DNA from: an uncultured Prevotellaceae bacterium
GTDB taxonomy: Bacteria; Bacteroidota; Bacteroidia; Bacteroidales; Bacteroidaceae
Assembly: GCA_902799905.1 (NCBI GenBank)
Contig: CADCCB010000018.1
Coordinates: 1 to 47,938, forward strand
DNA: 47,938 nt
Direction of reading: 5' to 3'
Shown here in pieces: positions 1 to 6,692 of the stretch (position 1 is the first letter of the stretch; every line of letters begins with the position of its first letter). Under the pieces are notes generated by a model that ran no database searches, was not told the DNA's origin, and worked only from the letters and a program-made list of their open reading frames with translations. The position numbers were made by a program, and so were the translations under genes.

Positions 1-63
1 AACGGATTAATTTTAACGAACACGAATTACACTAATTTCACGAATAATTCAAGGAAAGAAAAA

Positions 64-90
64 ATTCGTGCGATTCGTGCGATTCGTGTT
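64..90. repeat. Three tandem 9-bp units (ATTCGTGCG type)
   Basis: The 9-mer ATTCGTGCG occurs twice and then as ATTCGTGTT. Inverted copies of the core (CACGAAT) lie just upstream near 21-27 and 39-45, so the segment can fold back on itself. No gene is supported in positions 1-150. The ORF crossing this area on the minus strand runs through the tRNA and is not credible. This looks like a dispersed intergenic repeat. Confidence 0.6.
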
Positions 91-149
91 CAAACAAAAA
101 CAAACCGTTGTTTTAAAGAAATCTTGTGTTTCCCCGTGACTTCTTGCAA

Positions 150-182
150 AACAAAAACTCCCGCAAGTCTGACTTGCAGGAG
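150..182 (-). terminator. Intrinsic terminator of tRNA-His
   Basis: Read on the minus strand, an almost perfect stem of about 12 bp (CTCCTGCAAGTC against GACTTGCGGGAG) is followed by a T-rich tract (GTTTTTGTTTTG). It sits 8 nt past the 3' end of the tRNA. Confidence 0.8.
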
Positions 183-190
183 TTTGGGAG

Positions 191-265
191 GGTGCCCGGA
201 CGGACTCGAACCGTCGACATTCAGAACCACAATCTGACGCTCTAACCAACTGAACTACGGGCACC
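191..265 (-). tRNA. tRNA-His (GTG anticodon)
   Basis: A full cloverleaf can be drawn by hand: 7-bp acceptor GTGCCCG/CGGGCAC, D arm GTTC/GAGC, anticodon stem TCAGA/TCTGA with loop TTGTGGT (anticodon GTG, His), 5-nt variable loop, and T arm GACGG/CCGTC with loop TTCGAGT. The extra 5' G (position -1) opposite C73 is the hallmark identity element of tRNA-His and is encoded here. The CCA end is not encoded, so a CCA-adding enzyme must supply it. It has its own promoter and a terminator, so it is a single-gene unit. Confidence 0.97.
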
Positions 266-307
266 ATGTTTGAGATCGAATGCAACACCTTTTCGGTTTT
301 GCGGGTG

Positions 308-339
308 CAAAGGTAGTGAAAATGTATGAGACTACCAAA
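308..339 (-). promoter_or_regulatory. Bacteroidetes promoter for tRNA-His
   Basis: The -7 box TACCTTTG (308-315, minus strand) and a TTTG at 336-339 are separated by exactly 20 nt. The predicted transcript starts about 35 nt before the tRNA. Confidence 0.8.
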
Positions 340-369
340 TGTTTGGGCGATTTTTTTCAAAAAATGTTT

Positions 370-411
370 CAGGATACAGGATTCTGGTTTCAGGATTCAG
401 GATTCAAGCCT
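370..411. repeat. Heptamer array, CAGGATT type
   Basis: Six phased 7-nt units: CAGGATA, CAGGATT, CTGGTTT, CAGGATT, CAGGATT, CAAGCCT. The array lies between the tRNA promoter and the end of the LytTR regulator gene. It belongs with the other 7/8-nt arrays in this window. Confidence 0.75.
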
Positions 412-427
412 GAACCGAAGTTTCCCT

Positions 428-1159
428 CTATTTGCCCAGGAAGTTGCGGGTGAGATAGTCGTTGAACTGCTCCTTGTAGAGATCGCCGAGGGGCAGGTAG
501 GTGTCGGCATCGAGGATGATGCGGTTCTTGTTGACCTCCTGTATCTTCTGTAGGTTGACGATGTAGGAGCGGTGGATGCGCATGAACTGGGTGGGGGGCA
601 GGTAGTCCTCCATCTTTTTCATCGAGAGCAGGGTGATGACGGGCTTCTGACCCTCAAGGTGAATCTTCAGGTATTCGCTCATGCCCTCGATGTAGCGGAT
701 GTCGCTGATGGCGATGCGCACCACGCGGTAGTCGGTCTTGACGAAGATGGTGCCGTCGGCCTGCACGGGGCTGCTCTGCTGCTGGGGCGTGTTCGGGTGG
801 CGCAGGTTGTATTGCTCCTGTATCTTCATAGAGGCACGCAGGAAGTCGTTCATGCCGAAAGGCTTCAGCAGGTAGTCGACGGCGTTGACCTTGTAGCCCT
901 CGATGGCATATTCCGAGTAGGCGGTGGTGAAGACGATGAGCGGCGGGGCTGCCAGTTGGCGCACGAAGTCCATGCCGCTGAGGTCGGGCATGTTGATGTC
1001 GCAGAAGATGGCGTCCACCACGTCGTGCTCCATGATCTCGCGTGCCTCGAGTGCGCTGCGGCACTGGCCTGCCAGTTCGAGAAACGGCACTTTGCTGATG
1101 TAGGTGACGAGTTGGCGCAGGGCCAGGGGCTCGTCGTCGATGGCTAATACTCTGATCAT
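428..1159 (-). CDS. LytTR-family response regulator
   Basis: This is a 243-residue two-component response regulator. Residues 1-120 form a CheY-like receiver with the acidic pair D8/D9, phosphoacceptor D54 (in FCDINMPDLSG), T79 and K99. Residues about 140-243 form a LytTR DNA-binding domain (VVRIAISDIRYIEGMSEYLKI, then FMRIHRSYIVNL). The start codon overlaps the end of the histidine kinase gene by 4 nt (ATGA), so the two are translationally coupled. By family it binds direct repeats upstream of its targets; the targets cannot be read here. The operon partner is a secreted carbohydrate-binding protein, which suggests a cell-surface or polysaccharide function. Confidence 0.93.
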   Translation of the reverse strand: MIRVLAIDDEPLALRQLVTYISKVPFLELAGQCRSALEAREIMEHDVVDAIFCDINMPDLSGMDFVRQLAAPPLIVFTTAYSEYAIEGYKVNAVDYLLKPFGMNDFLRASMKIQEQYNLRHPNTPQQQSSPVQADGTIFVKTDYRVVRIAISDIRYIEGMSEYLKIHLEGQKPVITLLSMKKMEDYLPPTQFMRIHRSYIVNLQKIQEVNKNRIILDADTYLPLGDLYKEQFNDYLTRNFLGK

Positions 1160-2313
1160 AGTGGCAGTTCTAAGTTGACATTATAGGTGTCGGCCTCGTT
1201 GCGGATGCTGAGCCGATAGTCGTTGCCGTAGATGAGTTGCAGTCGGCGGCGCACATTCTGCAGGCCCACGCCTCCGTGGCGGTCTTCGCCCTGCGGCACC
1301 TTGCTGTTCTGGCAGGAGAAGTGGAGGCGGTTGTCCTCGATGCTAATCTTGATGTCGATGAAGGAGTGCTGCTGGTAACTCACGCCGTGTTTGAAGGCGT
1401 TCTCCACGAAGGTGATGAGCATCAGCGGCGGTATCTCGCGGTCGGGGGTGGCCTGTGGCATCTCTACGTTGATGTCCACATGGTCGGTCACCCGCATGCG
1501 CATCAGTTGGATGTAGTTGTCGAGGAAGATGAGTTCCTGGCGCAGGGGCACTTTCTGCTTGGAGCCCTCATAGAGCACGAAGCGCATAATTTTGGACAGT
1601 TCGACGATGGTCTCCTTGGCCTGTTCGGGGTCGATGTCCACCAGCGCATGGATGTTGTTGAGGGTGTTCATCAGGAAGTGGGGGTTGATCTGATACTTCA
1701 GATACTCCAACTGCTGCTGCAGGTTCTCACGCTTCAGTTCGGCCAGTCGCTCCGTGTCGCGGCGGTGGCGGAAGTAGTACTTGACGCCCAGGTTGAGGCC
1801 GAGCATGAGCAGGAAGATGATGACGGCCACGATGTCGTGCTGACCGATGAAGACGGGCGGGCGGCGGTCGTGCTGGGGCCTGTCGGGCTCGGTGCCGTGC
1901 TGGGGCCTGTCGGGCTCGATGCCGTGAAGGGGCTTGTCGTGGGGCTCAGGACGGAAGTCGGGACCCTCGAACTGCTCGATGGGCGGAAGAGGGGCTTGGG
2001 GCCTCACGTCGGGCCTGTTGACGCATTGCACGGCGGTGAAGACGGCGAGCAGGGCGGCAAAGCCCGTGAGGTAGAGGGCACGGCGGCGACGATAGACGAT
2101 GAGCGGTGCCAGCAGGAAGTTGTGGATGGCGAAGGCAACGAAGAAGAACAGGTACTGCACCCACACCTCGAAGAGACGGTCCCAGGGGAACGTGGTCTCC
2201 GAGGCGTTGTTGAGGGTGTGCAGGTAGGTGCTCAGTATGGGTGCTACGAGCAGGATGGCCCATATCACGGCATACAGGAGCAGTTCTTTGCGGTCGTTGT
2301 GCTCGCGCTGCAT
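1156..2313 (-). CDS. LytS-type sensor histidine kinase (His_kinase family)
   Basis: A 385-residue membrane sensor. Hydrophobic segments lie near residues 12-31, 51-73, 81-97 and 160-178. The phosphoacceptor H212 sits in the YQINPHFLMNTLNNI motif typical of LytS/YehU kinases, and an ATPase N box (ITFVENAFKHG) follows near residue 300. Between the third and fourth membrane segments is a proline/aspartate-rich loop with a 9-residue repeat (HGIEPDRPQ, HGTEPDRPQ, then degenerate). This is probably an extracytoplasmic stalk or ligand region. The gene lies 4 nt after the beta-helix protein and overlaps the response regulator by 4 nt. It presumably phosphorylates that regulator. Confidence 0.92.
   Translation of the reverse strand: MQREHNDRKELLLYAVIWAILLVAPILSTYLHTLNNASETTFPWDRLFEVWVQYLFFFVAFAIHNFLLAPLIVYRRRRALYLTGFAALLAVFTAVQCVNRPDVRPQAPLPPIEQFEGPDFRPEPHDKPLHGIEPDRPQHGTEPDRPQHDRRPPVFIGQHDIVAVIIFLLMLGLNLGVKYYFRHRRDTERLAELKRENLQQQLEYLKYQINPHFLMNTLNNIHALVDIDPEQAKETIVELSKIMRFVLYEGSKQKVPLRQELIFLDNYIQLMRMRVTDHVDINVEMPQATPDREIPPLMLITFVENAFKHGVSYQQHSFIDIKISIEDNRLHFSCQNSKVPQGEDRHGGVGLQNVRRRLQLIYGNDYRLSIRNEADTYNVNLELPL
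1870..1947. repeat. 27-bp tandem repeat inside the kinase gene
   Basis: Two nearly identical 27-bp units (1871-1897 and 1898-1924) and a third, diverged partial unit encode the 9-residue repeats of the sensor loop. The unit length keeps the frame, so copy number could change without breaking the gene. Confidence 0.75.
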
Positions 2314-2317
2314 GGGA

Positions 2318-3325
2318 CTACTTTCTGATGTACTTCTTGGCGACGCCGTTCTCTACGACGATGTAGAGGCTGCGGCGCTGGGGTAGGGCAGACAGTCGGC
2401 GGCCATGAATGTCGTAGATGCCGTCGATGGTGCGCGATGCCGGCGTGATGGTCACGTCGCTGATGCCTGTCACGTCCTGCACGTCGGTGGCATTGAAGTT
2501 ATGGGTGCCGCCGCTGAAGGTAGCGGTGCCGTCGGCCTTCACGGCCTTTTCGGTGAAGTTGTTGATGGTCAGCGTGCCGCCCTCCATATAGAAGTTACCC
2601 GTGTTCTCTTCCTCATGATCGGCGGTGATGCCGGTCTGTGTGCTGCCCTCGCTGGTGTCCAGTTCCACCTGTATGCCGTCGTCGCCGGTATTGCTGATGC
2701 TGACGGTGCCACTCTCCATGAGGAAATACTCCTTGCAATGGATGCCGTCCTTGACGGCAGAGGCGATGTTGAGCACGAGGTTCTTCACCTCGCAGTATTC
2801 CTTGCTGTAGATGGCGTGGCGGGAGTTGCCGGTGACGTTGAGCGTCCCCTTGCCCTTGAACTTCAGGTGGCCCTTGCAATGCAGGCAGCCGTTGTAGGTC
2901 TCGTTGGCGCCGTCTACTAAGGTGTTGACGGTGCTGCTCTTGGCGCTGACAGAGATGCGCTTGCCGTTCTGGATGTTGATGGCTGGGCCGCTGGGGTTGG
3001 TGAGTGTCACGCCGTTCAGTTCGACGCTACACTTGAACGAGCCCTCCAGCAGGAGGCTGCCGTTGGAAGAGGTGCCGGAGAGGGCGTAGATGATCTCGCC
3101 GTCGGTGTTGCTCTTCGTGGGGTCGACGCCAGCGAACGACTCTGCCTGGGTGATGACCACATGCGACGACGTGCCGCTGCTGACGGTGACGTAACTGCTG
3201 ATGTTGGAGGCAACGGTCACGGTGGCCGTAGTGCCGTTGTAGGCTATCTCAACGGTGTTGTCGCTGATGGCTCTGGCAGTGGCCGATGTCAGTATGAGTG
3301 AAAGGATGAGTAAAGTTTGCTTCAT
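2318..3325 (-). CDS. Secreted beta-helix carbohydrate-binding protein (Cthe_2159-like)
   Basis: 335 residues with a clear N-terminal signal peptide (about 1-19, ending ATARA). Residues about 75-285 show the short-strand repeats of the Cthe_2159 / PF14262-like beta-helix family (ELNGVTLTNPSGPAINI, then DGIHCKEYFLMESGTVSI, then GDDGIQVE), a fold known to bind acidic or cellulose-like polysaccharides and calcium. The C-terminus (IYDIHGRRLSALPQRRSLYIV) matches the short tail common on secreted Bacteroidales proteins. It is the first gene of an operon with a LytS/LytTR pair, so it could be the sensed or controlled surface component. The family assignment is from motif memory; the role is inference. 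Confidence 0.8.
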   Translation of the reverse strand: MKQTLLILSLILTSATARAISDNTVEIAYNGTTATVTVASNISSYVTVSSGTSSHVVITQAESFAGVDPTKSNTDGEIIYALSGTSSNGSLLLEGSFKCSVELNGVTLTNPSGPAINIQNGKRISVSAKSSTVNTLVDGANETYNGCLHCKGHLKFKGKGTLNVTGNSRHAIYSKEYCEVKNLVLNIASAVKDGIHCKEYFLMESGTVSISNTGDDGIQVELDTSEGSTQTGITADHEEENTGNFYMEGGTLTINNFTEKAVKADGTATFSGGTHNFNATDVQDVTGISDVTITPASRTIDGIYDIHGRRLSALPQRRSLYIVVENGVAKKYIRK

Positions 3326-3363
3326 AAGTTGTTGGGTTGAAGACTATAACATTTTTTGTGTTG

Positions 3364-3395
3364 CAAAGGTAATGAAAAACAAGAATCGGGGCAAA
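3364..3395 (-). promoter_or_regulatory. Promoter of the beta-helix / LytS / LytTR operon
   Basis: The -7 box TACCTTTG (3364-3371, minus strand) has a TTTG box at 3392-3395, spacing exactly 20 nt. It lies about 38 nt before the start codon at 3325. Confidence 0.8.
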
Positions 3396-3418
3396 TCTGT
3401 TCAACGAATGCCCCGATT
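3376..3418 (-). terminator. Terminator of the alanine-rich lipoprotein gene
   Basis: On the minus strand AATCGGGGCA and TGCCCCGATT form a 10-bp stem with a 15-nt loop, followed by CTTGTTTTTC. The hairpin overlaps the -33 region of the next operon's promoter, so termination and initiation are packed into about 55 bp. Confidence 0.7.
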
Positions 3419-3443
3419 TGTTCAGCGAATAATCAAAGGGCTG

Positions 3444-4040
3444 TTAGAGACCCAGTTTCTTGGCAGCCTCGCTGGCGGCATCGTTGATCTTCTCGTTAGC
3501 CTTGTCTGCAGCCTCGTTGATCTTCTCGTTGGCCTTCTGGTTGGCTTCGTCGATGGTGGCGTTGACTTTCTCCTCAACGGCATCCTGAACCTCGTTCACC
3601 TTGTCGTCGATAGCCTGGTTGACGGTGTTCTGAAGCGAGTCCTGAAGACCCTCGGCAGCCTGCTGGGCATTGTCGATGACATTCTGGCCAGCGGTCAGCG
3701 TGTTGATGACGGTCTCGGCGGGAGTGTTGACCAAAGTGGTCACCAGGCCCTGAGCCACAGCGTTGTCGCCCACGAGAGAGATGATCTTCTCCTGATTCTC
3801 CTTCACAAACTCCTGCACTTTGGTCACATAGGTCTTGGCAGCCTCAGGATCTTTTGCCACGAGTTCGGCAATCTTGGCCTGGGCTGATTCCAGGGTGGCC
3901 TGCACACCAGAAGCATCGCCAGCCTCAATCTGGCTCTGCAGATTCTCTACTAAGGCACTAGCCTCGTCGTTTGCACCCTCGGTGCATGCTGTGAATGTCA
4001 GCGTCAGGGCAGCCACAGCCATTAAGAAAAACTTTTTCAT
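3444..4040 (-). CDS. Alanine-rich helical lipoprotein, function unknown
   Basis: 198 residues starting with a lipoprotein signal peptide (lipobox TFTAC, Cys19). The rest has almost no aromatic residues and is predicted to be entirely helical. The last 60 residues carry a repeated pattern (EKVNATIDEA, QKANEKINEA, DKANEKINDA) of about 9-11 residues, as in amphipathic apolipoprotein- or LEA-like helices. It has its own promoter and terminator. I do not recognise a named family. It may be a periplasmic membrane- or peptidoglycan-associated spacer, but nothing in the sequence proves that. Confidence 0.8.
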   Translation of the reverse strand: MKKFFLMAVAALTLTFTACTEGANDEASALVENLQSQIEAGDASGVQATLESAQAKIAELVAKDPEAAKTYVTKVQEFVKENQEKIISLVGDNAVAQGLVTTLVNTPAETVINTLTAGQNVIDNAQQAAEGLQDSLQNTVNQAIDDKVNEVQDAVEEKVNATIDEANQKANEKINEAADKANEKINDAASEAAKKLGL

Positions 4041-4088
4041 TTCTTTGCTTTTAGTTGTTTAATGATAAAAAAAGTATTAATTCGGGGG

Positions 4089-4120
4089 CAAAATTAAGAA
4101 AAACTGCTGAAATTCCCAAA
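4089..4120 (-). promoter_or_regulatory. Promoter of the alanine-rich lipoprotein
   Basis: The -7 box TAATTTTG (4089-4096, minus) has a TTTG at 4117-4120, spacing 20 nt. It lies about 48 nt before the start codon. Confidence 0.7.
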
Positions 4121-4136
4121 GAAAATTGACAAATCC

Positions 4137-4168
4137 TTTGGCATTTAACGAAATAATGCCTACTTTTG
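4137..4168 (+). promoter_or_regulatory. Promoter of the ROK kinase / men operon
   Basis: TTTG at 4137-4140 and the -7 box TACTTTTG at 4161-4168, spacing 20 nt. Transcription would begin near 4174. That supports the ATG at 4206 as the start of the first gene. Confidence 0.8.
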
Positions 4169-4205
4169 CAGCCGCAATCTAACTTTTTTGACTAACTTTA
4201 GTACT

Positions 4206-5186
4206 ATGATTGAAGGTGCAGTTAAATCGAGAGTGGTGGGCGTCGGCTTGAGTGTTGAACGCACGGTTTATGCCATTGTCGATATGCGAGGAACCATTAT
4301 TGCCCAAAAAGAGTTTCCTACGACCGACTTCCCTAACGTGAATGACTTTGCTGCTCATCTGAGCGAATGCATATTCCAGTTGGTTGAGGCCAACGGAGGC
4401 TATGAGAGTATCCGCTCGGTAGGCATTAGCGCTCCCAGTGGCAACTTTAAGTCGGGCTGTATAGAATATCCGCCTAACCTGCCCTGGAAGGGGCAGACAC
4501 CGCTGTCCGCCATGCTGCGCGACCGCCTGGGACTGGCTGTGGCACTGGGCAATGATGCCCATGTAAGGGCATTGGGCGAATATGTTTATGGCAGCGCTCA
4601 CGGTTTGAGAGACTTTTTATATATTACTGTGGGCCACGGTGTGGGAAGTGCCGTCTTCACCAAGGGTAAGTTCTACCTGGGAGCCGACGGCTTCTCTGGC
4701 GAGGTAGGACATACCTGCGTGGCGCATAACGGAAGACTTTGCAGTTGCGGCAACAGGGGCTGCCTGGAAGCCTATGTGGGAACGAAGGGCGTGATGCGCA
4801 CGGTGAGGGAATTGCTGGAGAAAGATCCTCGCCCGTCACTGATGCGTGAGCGTGAAATAAAGACTCCCAAGGATGTGTACCAGTGCTGTCAGGATGGTGA
4901 CGAACTGGCAGTTCAGGTATTCCATGAGACAGGCATCTACCTGGGTATCGGTATGGCCAACTTCGCCTCGGTGCTCAATCCTGACGCCATTGTCCTGGCC
5001 GGTGGTATCACCGGTGCTGGCCGCTGGCTGCTGGAGCCTGCCAGTCAGTCGTTCGAGGAACACGTGTTCCATAATCTGAAAGGTAAGGTGAAACTGCTGC
5101 CATCCATCCTGAACAAAGATGATCGCGATGTGCTTGGAGCAGGTGCACTGGCTTGGGAGGTGAAGGAGTATTCGTTGTTTATCTGA
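4206..5186 (+). CDS. ROK-family sugar kinase (glucokinase-like)
   Basis: 326 residues, cytoplasmic. N-terminal ATPase phosphate loop (VGVGLSVERTVYAIVD), a sugar-binding segment with catalytic-type Asp (LGNDAHVRALGE), GHGVGSA, and the ROK zinc signature (GHTCVAHNGRLCSCGNRGCLEA with CxCGxxGCxE). There is no N-terminal helix-turn-helix, so this is a kinase rather than a NagC/Mlc-type repressor. The exact sugar (glucose, N-acetylmannosamine or another hexose) cannot be read from sequence. An in-frame TTG at 4188 would add six residues; ATG 4206 is preferred. It sits 1 nt before the thioesterase gene and heads the men operon. Confidence 0.88.
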   Translation: MIEGAVKSRVVGVGLSVERTVYAIVDMRGTIIAQKEFPTTDFPNVNDFAAHLSECIFQLVEANGGYESIRSVGISAPSGNFKSGCIEYPPNLPWKGQTPLSAMLRDRLGLAVALGNDAHVRALGEYVYGSAHGLRDFLYITVGHGVGSAVFTKGKFYLGADGFSGEVGHTCVAHNGRLCSCGNRGCLEAYVGTKGVMRTVRELLEKDPRPSLMREREIKTPKDVYQCCQDGDELAVQVFHETGIYLGIGMANFASVLNPDAIVLAGGITGAGRWLLEPASQSFEEHVFHNLKGKVKLLPSILNKDDRDVLGAGALAWEVKEYSLFI

Positions 5187-5187
5187 T

Positions 5188-5598
5188 ATGGATGTAGACA
5201 GAGTCAGGAAGATTGTTGAGTCAATGCCCAATATGAGTACCGCCCTCGGGATGGAGTTCGTCTCCACACCCGAGGACGATACGTGTATGGCCCGCATGAA
5301 AGTGGACGAGCGCAACCGCCAGCCCTTCGGCTTCCTGAGCGGAGGGGCCTCGCTGGCATTGGCTGAGAATGTGGCGGGGGTTGGTTCGTCGTCGCTCTGT
5401 CCTGGTTGTGCCTGTGTGGGCATCGAGGTCAGCGGCAGTCATGTGAAGGCTGTGGCCGAGGGCGATACCGTGACCGCATTTGCACGCCTGCTGCACAAGG
5501 GCACCACGCTCCATGTGTGGAATGTTGACATCAAGGACACGTCGGGTGAACTGATATCCAATGTCCGTGTGACCAATTATATCATCAAGCAGAAATGA
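5188..5598 (+). CDS. menI: Hotdog-fold thioesterase, probable DHNA-CoA hydrolase
   Basis: 136 residues of the PaaI/EntH-type hotdog superfamily, with the conserved segment FLSGGASLALAENVAGVGSS, whose Glu is the usual catalytic residue, and the strand pair VGIEVSGSHVKAVAEGDTVTAFA that binds CoA. It lies between the kinase and menF and overlaps menF by 4 nt (ATGA). By context its substrate is 1,4-dihydroxy-2-naphthoyl-CoA, which it would hydrolyse to the free acid for menaquinone synthesis. The family is clear; the exact substrate is inferred from neighbours. Confidence 0.82.
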   Translation: MDVDRVRKIVESMPNMSTALGMEFVSTPEDDTCMARMKVDERNRQPFGFLSGGASLALAENVAGVGSSSLCPGCACVGIEVSGSHVKAVAEGDTVTAFARLLHKGTTLHVWNVDIKDTSGELISNVRVTNYIIKQK

Positions 5599-6674
5599 CG
5601 GGTTTTGCACTCTACAGATTTCCCCATGAACAACAGGTGACGCTGATGGAACAGACTGAGGGCGAACCTCAGGAATTGCTGTCGTGTGCCGACTTGAATG
5701 ACTGCCGGGGCTTCGTCATTGCTCCTTTCGACATTAGTGCCGACCTGCCTATCCTGCTTATCAAACCTGACAGGTTGGAGGTGTTCAGCAATGCCTCTCT
5801 CTGCCGTTTGCCTGATGGCTTCCGGTTTGCGTCCAGCCCTGGTGGTCGGATTGTCAAGGCCGACAACATGCACGCTTCAAACTCCTGCCGCGAAACCTAC
5901 GACGAGGACTTCCGTTCGTTCCTTCTGCAACTGGAAACGGGCAAATTCCGTAAACTAGTACTTGCTAGGTGCGCTGATGAATGCGCTGAAACCCAGTTAG
6001 ATATACTATTTTTGTTCAAGCAAGCCTGCAAACTTTATCCGCGCCTCTTCGTGTCGCTGACTTATACTGCCAAAAGCGGCCTGTGGCTGACGGCCACGCC
6101 AGAGATTCTGCTTGAAGGCTGTGGCAACAAGTGGCGCACCATAGCCCTCGCCGGTACGATGAAACTGGAGGGAGAGCAACTGAATGGCGAGGGTGAGCAT
6201 GTGTGCTGGTCGACCAAGAACATACAAGAGCAGCGTTACGTGGCAACCTATATCAAGGAGTGTCTTGAGCATTTCTCTGACGAGATTCGCGAGGAAGGTC
6301 CCCGCACAGTCAGGGCAGCCAATCTGGTGCATCTGAGAAGTGATTTCTCCTTTATATTATTAAATAAGGTACGCCCGGGCGAGGTGTTACAGAGGCTTCA
6401 TCCCACGCCAGCCGTCTGCGGACTGCCCAAGCAGGAGGCATTCCGCTTTATCATCGAACACGAGCATAGTCCGCGCCAGTACTATAGTGGGTTCCTGGGT
6501 CCCATGCTTCAGGACTCCACCCGTCTCTATGTCTCGTTGCGCTGTATGCAGATCCTGCCTGACAGGTTCCGCCTCTATGCCGGTGGCGGACTGTTGAAAG
6601 GCAGCGTGGAAGAGCAGGAGTGGCAGGAGACCGAAGCGAAACTGGAGACGATGCGCCGACTCCTGAAATCGTAA
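5595..6674 (+). CDS. menF: Isochorismate synthase MenF
   Basis: 359 residues, typical for Bacteroidales MenF and shorter than the roughly 430 of Escherichia coli because the N-terminal part is reduced. The C-terminal chorismate-binding domain is complete: FRKLVLARC, SLTYTAKSGLWLTATPEILLE, IALAGTMKLEGEQ, KNIQEQRYVATYI, LHPTPAVCGLPKQEAF, YYSGFLGP and RLYAGGGLLKGSVEEQEWQETEAK. It converts chorismate to isochorismate, the first committed step to menaquinone. It overlaps the thioesterase by 4 nt and is followed 18 nt later by menD. Confidence 0.93.
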   Translation: MTGFALYRFPHEQQVTLMEQTEGEPQELLSCADLNDCRGFVIAPFDISADLPILLIKPDRLEVFSNASLCRLPDGFRFASSPGGRIVKADNMHASNSCRETYDEDFRSFLLQLETGKFRKLVLARCADECAETQLDILFLFKQACKLYPRLFVSLTYTAKSGLWLTATPEILLEGCGNKWRTIALAGTMKLEGEQLNGEGEHVCWSTKNIQEQRYVATYIKECLEHFSDEIREEGPRTVRAANLVHLRSDFSFILLNKVRPGEVLQRLHPTPAVCGLPKQEAFRFIIEHEHSPRQYYSGFLGPMLQDSTRLYVSLRCMQILPDRFRLYAGGGLLKGSVEEQEWQETEAKLETMRRLLKS

Positions 6675-6692
6675 CTATAAAAATAGATTATC

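Noticed and set aside
49-360. Minus-strand ORF of 103 codons
   Set aside because: It runs straight through the tRNA-His gene, its terminator and its promoter; composition is not protein-like.
1237-2328. Long plus-strand ORF (363 codons) opposite the sensor kinase
   Set aside because: Shadow of a GC-rich coding frame; rich in V, H, D and L runs typical of antisense frames, and the minus-strand kinase has clear motifs.
4188-4205. TTG start for the ROK kinase
   Set aside because: ATG 4206 lies at a normal distance from the promoter and the extra residues match nothing in the family.
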